This document shows positions 7,894 to 17,394 of a stretch of DNA of 64,000 nt, piece after piece; within the stretch, counting starts at the first letter, position 1; each line of letters opens with the position of its first letter. The notes beneath the pieces were generated by a model. The model did no database searches, was not told the DNA's origin, and was given only the letters and a program-made list of their open reading frames with translations. This DNA comes from Acetobacter sicerae. Its GTDB lineage: Bacteria; Pseudomonadota; Alphaproteobacteria; Acetobacterales; Acetobacteraceae. The position numbers and the translations under genes were made by a program. The stretch is taken from NCBI RefSeq assembly GCF_011516765.1, contig NZ_JAAABN010000014.1, forward strand, positions 1-64,000, given 5' to 3'.

Positions 7894-9335
7894 TTTTTGA
7901 TGTCCCCGTCTTTAATGACAGCGATGGTGTGACTGAGGCCGATTGCCTCTTCCAGTGTGTCCGCGATGAGAATGATGCCGACACCGTCTGCCGACATGTC
8001 CCGGATCATGGCGTAAACATCTTCTTTCGCGCCGATATCGAGGCCGCGTGTCGGGTGATCGAGCAGAATGATGTCCGATCCGCCGCTACGCCATTTCGCC
8101 AGAACGACTTTCTGCTGGTTGCCGCCAGAAAGATTGCCACAGTCGGCATATTCAGACGGCACTTTGATGGACAGTTTCCCGATCCATTCGCGCGCCAGTT
8201 TCCGTTCGGCCGAAATGTTGAGCACGCTGCCCTTTGTATAGTTTTTCATCTGCGAGAGCGTCATGTTCTCGAACACGTTCATCCCGCTGGCGATGCCTTC
8301 GATTTTTCGTTCCCGTGGGATGTAGCCGATGCCATGTGCGACACTATGCGACGGGCTGAAGCTGCGGACCGGCTTGCCACGAATGCGAAGTGTGCCTCTA
8401 TCGGGCCTGAGCATGCCGAATATGGTGCGAAGGATGGGTTCCCGTCCCGATCCCTCCACGCCGACAAGGGCGAGAACTTCTCCGGCATGAAGTCTCAGAG
8501 AAACATCGTTACCGCGTCCCGCGACTCCAACATGGTCCAGTTCGAGAAGAACCTTGTTCTCATCATAAGGAATCTGGCGGTCTTCCCGATAGTATTCATT
8601 ACTGATGTCGCGGCCCACCATTTCTTTCTGAATGGTGGCGATGCTGGCATCTTTCGCAGTCATGACATCCACGACAGCACCGTCTTTCAGAACGTAGATC
8701 CTATCTGAAAGAGCAAGGATTTCATCCAGACGATGAGAGACAAAAATGAAAGATGCCCGTCTACGCAAGGCACGAACGACGCTGAACAGAAGTTCGATTT
8801 CGTCGCGTGAGAGAACGGAGGTCGGCTCATCCAGCAGTATGACGAGCTTACCTTCCACACGTTCCTCCAGAGCAAGAACCTTGGCCAGTTCGACAAGCTG
8901 ACGCTGGGCAAAGGTCAGACGCGATGTGATGGTGGCTGGATCGATATCCAGACCGACTTTCGCGAGTTGCACCCGGGCGGCTTCGGCCATTTTCTTCCAG
9001 CGGATCGCACCAAATCGGACAAAGGGTTTTTCAAAACCAAGGAAGATGTTTTCCATGACGGTCAGGTTCGGGATCAGGGACTGCTCCTGATAAACCATGC
9101 CCACGCCCATTTTCATCGCATCACGCGGGGTCCGGAAAGTGACGGTCTCGCCATCCACCTGAATGGTGCCGCCATCCTGCTGGACCGCGCCATATATGAT
9201 TTTCATCAGTGTGGATTTGCCGGCACCGTTTTCACCGACAAGGCCGATAATCTCCCCATCGTCGATCCTGAAATCCACGCCTTTGAGCACATGCACACCA
9301 GTATAGCGTTTTTCGATATTCTGTAGCTCGAACAT
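7830..9335 (-). CDS. Sugar ABC transporter ATP-binding protein (RbsA-like)
   Basis: A 501-residue double-ATPase protein of the RbsA/MglA/XylG class. The first domain has Walker A GENGAGKST at about residues 34-42 and Walker B VILLDEPTS near 168. The second domain has the degenerate nucleotide loop GVEGSGRE normal for this class, the signature LSGGNQQKV and Walker B IILLDHPTRGLD (His where Glu is usual). It energises uptake with the two flanking permeases. Its start is 6 bp downstream of the first permease stop, so the genes are co-transcribed. Confidence 0.92.
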   Translation of the reverse strand: MFELQNIEKRYTGVHVLKGVDFRIDDGEIIGLVGENGAGKSTLMKIIYGAVQQDGGTIQVDGETVTFRTPRDAMKMGVGMVYQEQSLIPNLTVMENIFLGFEKPFVRFGAIRWKKMAEAARVQLAKVGLDIDPATITSRLTFAQRQLVELAKVLALEERVEGKLVILLDEPTSVLSRDEIELLFSVVRALRRRASFIFVSHRLDEILALSDRIYVLKDGAVVDVMTAKDASIATIQKEMVGRDISNEYYREDRQIPYDENKVLLELDHVGVAGRGNDVSLRLHAGEVLALVGVEGSGREPILRTIFGMLRPDRGTLRIRGKPVRSFSPSHSVAHGIGYIPRERKIEGIASGMNVFENMTLSQMKNYTKGSVLNISAERKLAREWIGKLSIKVPSEYADCGNLSGGNQQKVVLAKWRSGGSDIILLDHPTRGLDIGAKEDVYAMIRDMSADGVGIILIADTLEEAIGLSHTIAVIKDGDIKKWFNCQPGAKPSLYNLIQHMV

Positions 9336-9341
9336 GGCTTC

Positions 9342-10307
9342 TTACTTTACAAATGAGAGCGAACGCCGGTCGGTGGAAAGCCACACCGCGGTGATCACCA
9401 GCAGGCCGAGAACACCATCCTGAAAGTAATCGGCCAGACCTATGACGACCATTCCGTTGCCTATGACATTCACGATCAGCACGCCGATAAGCGTATTCCA
9501 CACGCCTCCTTCACCGCCACGCAGTGCTGTACCGCCGACTACGACGGAGGTGATGGACATGAACATGAAATTGCGGCCGGTTTCAGTTTCAGCGATGCCC
9601 AACCGTGCAACGGCGAAGATAGCGCCGAGAGCATAAAATATCCCGGCGAGCACGAAGCCGATGATACGTAGCCTCCCGACATTCAGACCGGATGCCCGTG
9701 CCAGCTCTTCTCCGCCACCCACGGCATAGAAGTTACGCCCGGTGGTCGTGTGATCCTGAATGAACCAGGCCACCAGCAGGCAGGCCAGAGCCGCGTACAT
9801 CATCAGGGGAAAGCCGCCGACACGCACGGTCAGCAGGGAACGAAAGAGCGGATCATCGATCAGAATCCGGTCACCGCCTGTTATGAGAAGGGATAATCCG
9901 ATACCGATGAAACCCAGAGACAGGCTGGCCATAAAAGAGGGGATACGCAGCCTGACATGCACCAGACCGTTCACCGCACCCATTACCGCTCCGGCAAATA
10001 ACGCCACGGGGATCGCCACCCAGCCTCGACCGGCGATCGAACCACCGAGAGCGTTGAGGGTGAGCGCGAACAGCACGGCGCAGACCGCAACGGTACCTTC
10101 CATCGAAAGATCTATTGATCCCATGAGGATAACGAACATGACCCCAATTGCGACCATCAGGGCAGGTGACGAAGAAATGGCGATACGGGCAAAGTTACGC
10201 AGTGTCAGGAAATGGGGATTCATGGCTGTGAAGAACAGGCATAAACCTGCGAGCACGAGCAGCGGCACCCATTTCCTGAGAGTTTCCATGGCCAGGAACC
10301 TGTTCAT
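9342..10307 (-). CDS. Sugar ABC transporter permease (RbsC family)
   Basis: A 321-residue inner-membrane permease, homologous to but distinct from the one at 6877-7893. Family marks are VMFVILMGSIDLSMEGTVAV, GRNFYAVGGGEELARASG and VVVGGTALRGGEGG. It follows the binding-protein gene after 86 bp, a gap that contains a 12-bp palindrome, and precedes the ATPase by 6 bp. Two different RbsC-type subunits with one RbsA-type ATPase are usual for this subfamily in alphaproteobacteria. Confidence 0.9.
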   Translation of the reverse strand: MNRFLAMETLRKWVPLLVLAGLCLFFTAMNPHFLTLRNFARIAISSSPALMVAIGVMFVILMGSIDLSMEGTVAVCAVLFALTLNALGGSIAGRGWVAIPVALFAGAVMGAVNGLVHVRLRIPSFMASLSLGFIGIGLSLLITGGDRILIDDPLFRSLLTVRVGGFPLMMYAALACLLVAWFIQDHTTTGRNFYAVGGGEELARASGLNVGRLRIIGFVLAGIFYALGAIFAVARLGIAETETGRNFMFMSITSVVVGGTALRGGEGGVWNTLIGVLIVNVIGNGMVVIGLADYFQDGVLGLLVITAVWLSTDRRSLSFVK

Positions 10308-10374
10308 CGATCCAGCCTCATTTTTCCGGTCAGAGTTACGATGCGGTCACAGACAGGATATTTTTGATTTTATT

Positions 10375-10386
10375 CTGTCATGACAG
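10375..10386. promoter_or_regulatory. Perfect palindrome between binding-protein and permease genes
   Basis: CTGTCATGACAG is a perfect 12-base palindrome in AT-rich surroundings, 7 bases past the binding-protein stop. It may act as a small RNA hairpin that keeps the binding protein more abundant than the permeases, or as an operator. No T-run makes it a full terminator. Confidence 0.35.
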
Positions 10387-10393
10387 TCTATTT

Positions 10394-11503
10394 TTATTTG
10401 TACTGGATCTGACCTCCAGATAGCGCCCAGAATTTTTTCCAGTCGTAGTTAGGATTGGTATCTATGTATTTCACCTTGAAATCTCGGGCATCTTTTGTGG
10501 TGACCAATGTTGTAGGACCATAAAATTCGCGATGTTCCTTTGGCTCTGAAGATGGTTTAAATACACCTGTCGCCGCGTAATATGCGAGAGAGGCCGTAAT
10601 GCCACCAGCCCAGTAGGGATTGGTGAAAACAGTTGCCAGAATCTTGCCTTTGGTGACGAGATCGACTGCCTGTGGATTACCGTCATACGAGACGATCGGC
10701 ATGTTTTCGATCCCTTCGGCGCGAAGAGCCTCAATGACGCCATAGGCCATGGTGTCACTGGCGCAGTGTACACCTTTGATGGCATCGCCATAACGGGTGA
10801 GAAAGCCGGACATGACCTGATTGGCTTTCTGCGTATCCCAGTCGGCGGCCTGCACGGCGAGCAGTTCGATATTCGGGTAAGCTTTCAGAGCATTGCGAAA
10901 GCCGGCGAGGCGTTCGATGGCCGGGTTATTAGAGGTAATCCCTCCGAGATGGACGACACCCCCCTTCCCGCCCATGGCGTCGAACAGCACGCGAGCAGTC
11001 TGTTCGGACGGGCCTACATCCGACCATGTCATGTGTGAGACATAGTGATCGCCGAAATCCCAGGGATGCAGGTCGTCGGTTTTGTTCCAGATTGTGGAAG
11101 CGTAGGCCTGGGCTTTGCTGACAGCCTCGACGACCGGGCGGCAGTTCGGCATATCATTGGGATCGACTGCCAGCGCGACATTACTGCCGTAGCGAGACAG
11201 GAGAGACTGGATATCCGACAGCGATTTTTCACTAGAGCCTTCATTGATCAGATTGATGAGAGCTCTTTCGGGCTTTCCCAGACTCTGCACGAAAGCATTA
11301 CCTCCTGAAACGATTGCGTTCCAGTACGGGTTGGTTCTGTCACGATAGCTCCATGCGATTTGCGGATCGGATGAGGCCGCTTTCGCCGCATAGGGTTTCA
11401 TGGCGGACGTGACGGCCGCGCCGCACAGTCCGTATGCTGACATCAGGAGCAGGTTTCGGCGGTTGATCGTCTGCTGCTCTATATACTTTCTGATGAATGA
11501 CAT
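10394..11503 (-). CDS. Periplasmic sugar-binding protein of the ABC importer
   Basis: 369 residues from the ATG at 11503, chosen because AGGAGA lies just upstream; the frame extends 20 residues further without a ribosome site. The N-terminus carries a twin-arginine-like export signal (TINRRNLLLMSAYGLCGAA, then AAKAAS), so export may be by Tat. The mature part is a type I periplasmic binding fold (Peripla_BP_4), with WSYRDRTNPYWNAIVSGG, GGKGGVVHLGGI, CASDTMAYGVIEAL and VSYDGNPQAVDLV. The ligand is likely a sugar or sugar-like compound. A copy of the shared palindrome lies about 70 bp upstream. Confidence 0.88.
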   Translation of the reverse strand: MSFIRKYIEQQTINRRNLLLMSAYGLCGAAVTSAMKPYAAKAASSDPQIAWSYRDRTNPYWNAIVSGGNAFVQSLGKPERALINLINEGSSEKSLSDIQSLLSRYGSNVALAVDPNDMPNCRPVVEAVSKAQAYASTIWNKTDDLHPWDFGDHYVSHMTWSDVGPSEQTARVLFDAMGGKGGVVHLGGITSNNPAIERLAGFRNALKAYPNIELLAVQAADWDTQKANQVMSGFLTRYGDAIKGVHCASDTMAYGVIEALRAEGIENMPIVSYDGNPQAVDLVTKGKILATVFTNPYWAGGITASLAYYAATGVFKPSSEPKEHREFYGPTTLVTTKDARDFKVKYIDTNPNYDWKKFWALSGGQIQYK

Positions 11504-11574
11504 CTTTGTCTCCTGGAGACATGAAACGGATACGTTTTCCGCACTGGCGCAGATTTTTGGCATATGATGGTATC

Positions 11575-11588
11575 GGACCAGATAGTTA
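11575..11588. promoter_or_regulatory. Shared operator-like motif upstream of the importer operon
   Basis: On the minus strand this reads TAACTATCTGGTCC. It matches the palindromes at 4679-4694 and 18557-18570 in the core ACTATCT(A/G)GT. It lies about 70 bases upstream of the binding-protein start. Confidence 0.45.
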
Positions 11589-11673
11589 CCATTTTACCCG
11601 GACAGGCTGAGCGCGATGCACGTATTGCGTGAAGTGATCAGGGCTTGATGATTTTGCTGAAGGGACTTCTGCG

Positions 11674-12726
11674 TCAGCGTGTCATGACGGAGACGGAGCG
11701 CTCATGGTCACAGCGAGGAACCGGCGCATCTTCACGCAGCAGTCTGCGACTTTTCAGATCGGCCCAGAAATCGTCCGGAATGGGATAGCGGAACCATTCG
11801 AGATTCTGTTCTAACTGGCCGACATTTCTTGTGCCAGCACAGAATGTCGGGATGGCAGGATGCGCCACGACAAACTGAAGAGCCGCAGCGGGAAGCGGAA
11901 CATTGTGTTCCCGGCAGACAGCTTCTATGCGGGCGACGCGCTCCATGACATGCCGGGGAGCGGGGGCGTAATTGTATCTAGCTTCCGACGTGGCGCCGGT
12001 CGCGAGGATTCCGGAATTGAAACCACCACCGACAACGACGGCAACACCCTGTTTTTCGCAAAGCGGAAGGAACTGATTCAGAGCCTCCTGCTCCAGCAGA
12101 GTGTAGCGTCCGGCAAGCAGGCAGCAGTCGAAATCCCGCTGGCGGATGGCGTCGTAACAGACCTCCCACTCGTTCACGCCGACGCCGATCGCGCTGACGA
12201 CTCCTTCGTTGCGGAGCCGCTCCAGAGCGCGCCAGCAGCCGTCCATCGCCTGCCTGAAAACCTCCGGCTGATTTTCTCCCTGCGTGAATCGGTCAATGTC
12301 ATGAATGAAGAGGATATCAATGCGTTCCAGAGCGAGACGTTGCAGAGAGTCTTCGAATGAACGCATGGTTCCGTCATAACTGTAGTCAAACGTCATGGTA
12401 TTGGGTGCTGCGTTGTTCCAGGGCGTGAAATCGATCTCCGATCGTTTCCCCGCACGCAGCACACGACCTACTTTCGACGAGACCACGAAGTCATCACGCT
12501 TTTTCCAGCGCAGCGCCTGACCCAGACGCAATTCCGCAAGGCCGTGACCATACATGGGCGAGGTGTCATAGAAACGGATACCGGCATCCCATGCATGACG
12601 GATCATGTCTTCAGCGACATTTTCCTCCACTTCACGCATGAAGTTGCCGAGTGGCGCCGTGCCGAACGCGATGGCGGTTACATCCAGACTCGTACGACCG
12701 AATTTACGCTTCTCATCAGGGTTCAT
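11674..12726 (-). CDS. Aldo/keto reductase (aldose 1-dehydrogenase-like)
   Basis: A 350-residue TIM-barrel oxidoreductase of the branch containing D-threo-aldose 1-dehydrogenase, L-fucose dehydrogenase and pyridoxal 4-dehydrogenase. The catalytic tetrad can be placed: Asp/Tyr in FYDTSPMYGHG, Lys in VVSSKVGR and His in ILFIHDID. The likely reaction is NAD(P)-dependent oxidation of an aldose to a lactone, which fits the adjacent sugar importer. It is separated from the etfA operon by 178 bp and from the binding-protein gene by about 170 bp, so it may have its own promoter. The substrate is not defined by the sequence. Confidence 0.87.
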   Translation of the reverse strand: MNPDEKRKFGRTSLDVTAIAFGTAPLGNFMREVEENVAEDMIRHAWDAGIRFYDTSPMYGHGLAELRLGQALRWKKRDDFVVSSKVGRVLRAGKRSEIDFTPWNNAAPNTMTFDYSYDGTMRSFEDSLQRLALERIDILFIHDIDRFTQGENQPEVFRQAMDGCWRALERLRNEGVVSAIGVGVNEWEVCYDAIRQRDFDCCLLAGRYTLLEQEALNQFLPLCEKQGVAVVVGGGFNSGILATGATSEARYNYAPAPRHVMERVARIEAVCREHNVPLPAAALQFVVAHPAIPTFCAGTRNVGQLEQNLEWFRYPIPDDFWADLKSRRLLREDAPVPRCDHERSVSVMTR

Positions 12727-12815
12727 AGCCTGTCATCCTGTTCTTATGCCGCGTCATGTTTCCGCGTGGTTTATTCTTACAGACGGCTTTATTCCCAGTA
12801 TAAACTCCGCAAACC

Positions 12816-12836
12816 ATGCTGATGTTCCCTCAGCAT
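12816..12836. terminator. Hairpin downstream of etfA
   Basis: ATGCTGA and TCAGCAT form a 7-bp stem with a 7-base loop in the gap between etfA and the aldo/keto reductase. It lacks a following T-run on the minus strand, so it is a weak terminator or processing hairpin. Confidence 0.3.
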
Positions 12837-12904
12837 AGAAAAATGGATCATTAATTATTTCGTGAGTTACATCCCTGTTCAATCCATTCCGGGAACGAGC
12901 TGCG

Positions 12905-13834
12905 TTACAACTTTTCCGTCAGTTCGGGGACAATTGAAAAAAGATCGCCAACCAGAGCATAATCTGCAATCCTGAGAATAGGCGCATCTTCATCCTTGTT
13001 GATGGCGACGATAACTCTGGAATCTTTCATGCCGGCAAGGTGCTGGATGGCGCCTGAAATACCGACGGCAAAATAGAGATCCGGCGCAACGACCTTGCCG
13101 GTCTGGCCAACCTGCCAGTCGTTGGGAGCGTATCCGAGATCAACAGCGGCACGACTTGCTCCGACAGCCGCCCCCATCTTGTCCGCCAATTTCACGATCG
13201 TTTCGAAATACTCTTTCGATCCGATACCCCGTCCGCCTGAAACGACCACCCGCGCGGAGGTAAGATCCGGGCGTTCCGAAGCGATTGTGGTTTCTTCCAC
13301 CCAGGACGAAAGTCCCGGATCGACGATAGGGCGCAGTATTTCCACCGGAGCTACTGCGCCTTGACCAGCCGCCTTGAATACGGGGGTTCTTATGCTGAAC
13401 ACTTTGATGCGGTCCGTGGAGGTAACCGTCTGGACGGCATTACCCGCATAAATCGGGCGTTCAAATGTGTCGGCGCTTTCTATAGCCGTGACATCCGCTA
13501 TCATCATCACATCGAGCAGCGCGGCAACACGCGGAAGGATATTTCGGGAATATGCCGTGGCTGGTGCGGCAATATGCGTATAACCGGGAGCGAGAGAAAG
13601 AACGAGCGCCGCCGAGGGTTCAGCTAGGCCATGCGCCAGTGTTTCGTCCTGAGCAACCAGCACCCGTGAAACACCATCAAGCTGTGAGGCTTCTTTTGCT
13701 GCTCCGACATCTTCTCCTGTCATGATCAGAATATCGACGCTGTCGTTCAGCGGAGCCAGCGCGGACAAGGCTTTTGCGACGGCATCGGTAGCCAGTTGCC
13801 CATTATGGACTTCAGCAAGCAGCAGAACAGACAT
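12905..13834 (-). CDS. etfA: Electron transfer flavoprotein alpha subunit
   Basis: 309 residues, the normal EtfA length. The C-terminal FAD domain is typical: [49 protein letters not shown], then [12 protein letters not shown] and ADYALVGD. With EtfB it accepts electrons from an acyl-CoA dehydrogenase and passes them to ETF-quinone oxidoreductase. Its ATG shares one base with the etfB stop (TGATG). The acyl-CoA dehydrogenase gene lies upstream in the same operon, so this is probably a dedicated ETF for this pathway and a second copy may exist elsewhere in the genome. Confidence 0.95.
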   Translation of the reverse strand: MSVLLLAEVHNGQLATDAVAKALSALAPLNDSVDILIMTGEDVGAAKEASQLDGVSRVLVAQDETLAHGLAEPSAALVLSLAPGYTHIAAPATAYSRNILPRVAALLDVMMIADVTAIESADTFERPIYAGNAVQTVTSTDRIKVFSIRTPVFKAAGQGAVAPVEILRPIVDPGLSSWVEETTIASERPDLTSARVVVSGGRGIGSKEYFETIVKLADKMGAAVGASRAAVDLGYAPNDWQVGQTGKVVAPDLYFAVGISGAIQHLAGMKDSRVIVAINKDEDAPILRIADYALVGDLFSIVPELTEKL

Positions 13835-14595
13835 CAGATTACTCCCGCTTCGTTTTTCAGTTTTTCCACCAGTTCATCGACTGAGGCGACGCGCACGCCT
13901 GCGGAACGTCCGGCCGGTTCGACTGTCCGGACCACTTTCAGTCGCGGGGCAATATCGACGCCCAGAGCCGCGACCGGGCGTTCTTCCAGCGGTTTTTTCT
14001 TTGCTTTCATGATGTTGGGAAGCGCGACGTAGCGCGGTTCGTTGAGGCGCAGATCCGCTGTCACAACTGCTGGCAGCTTTACACGGATGGTTTGCAGTCC
14101 GCCGTCAATTTCCCGCGTGACGAGAGCGCTACCATCCGTGATTTCGATGGCCGATGCAAAAGTAGCCTGTCCCCACCCGAGCAGGCCCGCAAGCATCTGA
14201 CCAGTAGCGTTGACATCATTATCAATGGCCTGCTTACCGGCGATAATCAGGTCAGGTTTTTCTTCCTCGACGATTTTCTCAAGTATTTTTGCGACAGAGA
14301 GGGGTTCGATATCCTGATTGACGTCCGTCGTTGCCTCTATGAGAATCGCGCGATCAGCACCCATGGCGAGAGCCGTGCGCAGGGTGTCTTTTGCCTGCGG
14401 CATCCCTATGGAGATGACGACGATCTCAGAGACGACACCTTTCTCCTTCAGACGGACAGCTTCCTCAACTGCGATTTCATCAAAAGGATTCATGGACATT
14501 TTCACGCTGGTCAGGTCCGCGCCTGAGCCATCAGCTTTCACCCGGACCTTGACGTTGTAATCAATCACACGCTTTACGGGGACAAGAATTTTCAT
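13834..14595 (-). CDS. etfB: Electron transfer flavoprotein beta subunit
   Basis: 253 residues, typical EtfB. It starts [20 protein letters not shown] and has the conserved [19 protein letters not shown] segment near residue 35, the [23 protein letters not shown]-binding region near 125, and the [15 protein letters not shown] recognition loop near 193 that contacts partner dehydrogenases. It forms the EtfAB dimer with the next gene. It begins 15 bp after the isomerase-like gene in the same operon. Confidence 0.95.
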   Translation of the reverse strand: MKILVPVKRVIDYNVKVRVKADGSGADLTSVKMSMNPFDEIAVEEAVRLKEKGVVSEIVVISIGMPQAKDTLRTALAMGADRAILIEATTDVNQDIEPLSVAKILEKIVEEEKPDLIIAGKQAIDNDVNATGQMLAGLLGWGQATFASAIEITDGSALVTREIDGGLQTIRVKLPAVVTADLRLNEPRYVALPNIMKAKKKPLEERPVAALGVDIAPRLKVVRTVEPAGRSAGVRVASVDELVEKLKNEAGVI

Positions 14596-14610
14596 GTTTC
14601 CCTCCGATAT

Positions 14611-15468
14611 TCAGCAGACGGTCCGGAAGCGGTCAGCCATGACATCCAGCACATCGGACGGATCGCGCTTCCACCAGTTATTTACGGAAAAGATTTCAAC
14701 CTCACAGGCACCTCGATATCCGGCTTTCTCCACGGCTGCGCGGATTGCCGGAATATCGGCCACACCATCGCCCATCATGCCACGGTCAAGGAGGACATCC
14801 CGGGTTTCAGCAAGCCAGTCGCACAGGTGGAAGCCGAATATGCGGCTGCCCGCACGTTTGAGCTGCTGGGGCAGATCCGTATCCCACCAGACGTGATAAA
14901 CATCGATCGCAATACCCAGATTGTCAGCACTGATCCGGTCGCAGATATCCAGTGCATCACGGGCAGTGGTGAGACAGGAACGGTCACCACCATAGACAGG
15001 ATGTAATGGCTCCAGCGCCAATCGGACATTCATTGTCGCAGCATAAGACGCAGCTTGCGCAACATAGTCCGTGACCAGTCCTAGGCTTTCGGTCACCCCT
15101 TTTGTACCGGACTGCACACCACCGACCACGACTGTCAGAATGTCCCCACCGAGTTCGGCCGTCTGATCAATGGCAAGGCGGAAGTCATCCATGACATCCT
15201 TCCGATGGCTCGGAGCGAAGATGCCTGTCAGAAACGGCGCACGACAGAGGCCGATGACACTGACCCCGGCTGTGCGGGCGTATGCGCCGATGGCCGCAGG
15301 CCGATCCGCGATTTCCCGACGCCAGAAGACAATGCCTTTGATACCGCGTTCCGCACAGGCATCTATGGTCTGTTCGGGCGACCATCCCGCCCCTGCGCCG
15401 GGAACATTATGCCCCAGTGTCGCGGTATTCAGAGCAAGGGCAGACTGATCATTGCTGAAATCGCGCAT
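14611..15468 (-). CDS. Sugar phosphate isomerase/epimerase-like TIM-barrel protein
   Basis: A 285-residue AP_endonuc_2 (xylose isomerase-like) barrel. Metal-binding positions fit LALEPLHPVY (Glu), IAIDVYHVWWD (Asp and His), IFGFHLCDW (His) and ACEVEIFSVNNWW (Glu). The family includes hydroxypyruvate isomerase, inosose dehydratase and several sugar epimerases. Only one base separates it from the DUF993 gene upstream. Related barrels are often found beside DUF993 genes, which suggests sequential steps on one sugar-derived intermediate; the reaction is unknown. Confidence 0.82.
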   Translation of the reverse strand: MRDFSNDQSALALNTATLGHNVPGAGAGWSPEQTIDACAERGIKGIVFWRREIADRPAAIGAYARTAGVSVIGLCRAPFLTGIFAPSHRKDVMDDFRLAIDQTAELGGDILTVVVGGVQSGTKGVTESLGLVTDYVAQAASYAATMNVRLALEPLHPVYGGDRSCLTTARDALDICDRISADNLGIAIDVYHVWWDTDLPQQLKRAGSRIFGFHLCDWLAETRDVLLDRGMMGDGVADIPAIRAAVEKAGYRGACEVEIFSVNNWWKRDPSDVLDVMADRFRTVC

Positions 15469-15469
15469 T

Positions 15470-16618
15470 TCATGCCCCGTACAGAGCCAGAAGTGTGTTC
15501 ATGCGCTGTACGGCGAGATCCGGTTCGCGCAGGAGGCCACAACCATCAGCCAGTCTGAATATTTCGGTGAAATAGGGCAGCGGACGCAGAGCCTGCGCAC
15601 CATTGAGCATAATGAAATGGTTCTGGAACCCGTTCAGCCAGGCGAGAAAGACCACTCCGGTTTTGTAATACTGAGTCGGCGCACGGAAAATGACGCGCGC
15701 CAGAGGCACGGTCGGGTCGAGAATGGAGCGGAACGCAGCGGTGTCCCCTTCCCCCAGTTTACGAACAGCCTGAGCAGCTGCAACGGCCAAAGGATCGAAA
15801 ATCCCGAGCAGAGCATGACTGAAACCCTGCGCATCACCCTGAATAAGTTCAGGATAATTGAAGTCATCTCCAGTGTACATCCGCACGCCTTCAGGTAGGC
15901 GGCGACGCAGGGTAATTTCCTTACCCTTATCGAGCAGAGATATCTTGATGCCATCAATGCGGGATCTGTTGTCTTCGATAATGCTCAGGACCGTTTCCAG
16001 AGCCTCATCGAAATCTTCCGTTCCCCAGTATCCTTTCAGGGCCGGGTCAAACATGTCTCCAAGCCAGTGCAGGATAACCGGCTCGTCGCAACTTTCCAGA
16101 ACCCTGCGATAGACTTTTTTGTAGTCTTCAGACGTTTTCGCGACCTGAACCAGAGCGCGGCTGGCCATCAGGATGAGTCGCCCGCCTACCGCTTGAATTG
16201 CATCAGCCTGTTCAAGATAGGCCTGAATGACCTGATCGACCGATGTGGCATCGCGCGGATCGAGTTGATCGGTTCCGCAGCCATTTCCGACCAGCGCTTC
16301 CGGCAGTTCGGCTTTTGTGCGGCGGATCAGTTCGAGCGAACGGGACCAGTTGAGCCCCATGCCACGCTGCGCCGTATCCATGGCTTCTGCGATGCCTAAC
16401 CCGAGCCCGGCAAGATAACGACGGAATTCCAGAGTTTTTTCCCAGTCGATAGCAGCCTGTCCCGATGGATCTGTTGCGGCGAACGGATCGGCCACGACAT
16501 GGGCAGCGGAGTAGACAATCCGCACAGGATTGGACGGTAGAGGCATGCGAGGAAGCGGCGTCCCGGTCAGAAGGTAATCCACCTTCCGCCCAGTTTTATC
16601 AGGCAGAGCGATTTTCAT
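15470..16618 (-). CDS. DUF993 family protein (DapA-like barrel)
   Basis: A 382-residue member of the DUF993 family, which is related to the dihydrodipicolinate synthase / aldolase barrels. Seen here are RIVYSAAHVVADP near residue 30, AQRGMGLNWSRSLELI near 105, GYWGTEDFDEALETV near 200 and DGIKISLLDKGKE near 225; the Lys of the last segment is a possible Schiff-base residue by analogy. No reaction is established. In this operon it probably performs a retro-aldol or dehydration step on a sugar acid or keto-sugar. It overlaps nothing and follows the SDR gene by 8 bp. Confidence 0.8.
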   Translation of the reverse strand: MKIALPDKTGRKVDYLLTGTPLPRMPLPSNPVRIVYSAAHVVADPFAATDPSGQAAIDWEKTLEFRRYLAGLGLGIAEAMDTAQRGMGLNWSRSLELIRRTKAELPEALVGNGCGTDQLDPRDATSVDQVIQAYLEQADAIQAVGGRLILMASRALVQVAKTSEDYKKVYRRVLESCDEPVILHWLGDMFDPALKGYWGTEDFDEALETVLSIIEDNRSRIDGIKISLLDKGKEITLRRRLPEGVRMYTGDDFNYPELIQGDAQGFSHALLGIFDPLAVAAAQAVRKLGEGDTAAFRSILDPTVPLARVIFRAPTQYYKTGVVFLAWLNGFQNHFIMLNGAQALRPLPYFTEIFRLADGCGLLREPDLAVQRMNTLLALYGA

Positions 16619-16626
16619 GACGGTTC

Positions 16627-17394
16627 TCAGAAACGGGGCACAAGCATTCCGGCATCCGCCGCAATGACCTGTCCAGTCGTGTAAGGAAGCTGACCGCTGG
16701 CCAGAGCGGCGATGATGGAGCCCATGTCTTCCGGCGTGCCGACGCGCGGAAAAAGGGTGAGGCCGTCGGCGGCGCGCTGGCGATACATTTCGATGACGGG
16801 CGCGGTCATATCCGTAGCGATCAGGCCCGGCTGCACGTCATAAACAGCTATATTTTCAGAGCCAAGCCGGACTGCGAGGGCTTTTGACACCATCGCGGCG
16901 GCGGCTTTCGATGCGCAGTATTCGGATCTCTGCACCGCTACAGCTGTTGCGTTGGATGAAGTAACGTTGACGATGGAATAGAACAGACCCACATCCCGTT
17001 TCCCGGCCAGAAGTCGGCGCGCAAAGGCTTGGGACAGGAAGAACAACGCACGGGCGTTGACAGTCTGGCAGCGGTCCCAGCTGGCTTCCGTGACATCGAG
17101 AAGATCACCACGCTGAATTACGCCGACACCGGCATTATTGACGAGTGTTGTCAGCGGGCCGATCCGGTCTTCGATAAAAGCAAGTGTATCAGCGTGACGT
17201 TGGGTATCGCTGACATCGAACGGTGCGGCGATAACGGGAACATCATGGGCCTGTATCCGCCTGACGGCAGAGCGCAGTTCCTCGTCTTCCTCCGGACCGT
17301 TGATCGCAATGGCGAAACCGGCCTTTGCGAGCGCTTCCACGGCGGCAAAACCTATGCCGCGCGAAGAGCCGGTTACGAGCGCCGCCTGTCTCAT
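16627..17394 (-). CDS. SDR-family oxidoreductase (FabG-like)
   Basis: 255 residues of a classical short-chain dehydrogenase. The cofactor loop TGSSRGIG is at residues 8-15, NNAG at 86-89, and the catalytic residues are a Ser near 146 with Tyr159 and Lys163 (YCASK). It contains the QPGLIATDM segment and ends with AADAGM as in 3-oxoacyl-ACP reductase-like members. It overlaps the acyl-CoA dehydrogenase gene by four bases (ATGA), so the two are translationally coupled. It may oxidise a 3-hydroxyacyl or keto-sugar intermediate. Confidence 0.88.
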   Translation of the reverse strand: MRQAALVTGSSRGIGFAAVEALAKAGFAIAINGPEEDEELRSAVRRIQAHDVPVIAAPFDVSDTQRHADTLAFIEDRIGPLTTLVNNAGVGVIQRGDLLDVTEASWDRCQTVNARALFFLSQAFARRLLAGKRDVGLFYSIVNVTSSNATAVAVQRSEYCASKAAAAMVSKALAVRLGSENIAVYDVQPGLIATDMTAPVIEMYRQRAADGLTLFPRVGTPEDMGSIIAALASGQLPYTTGQVIAADAGMLVPRF

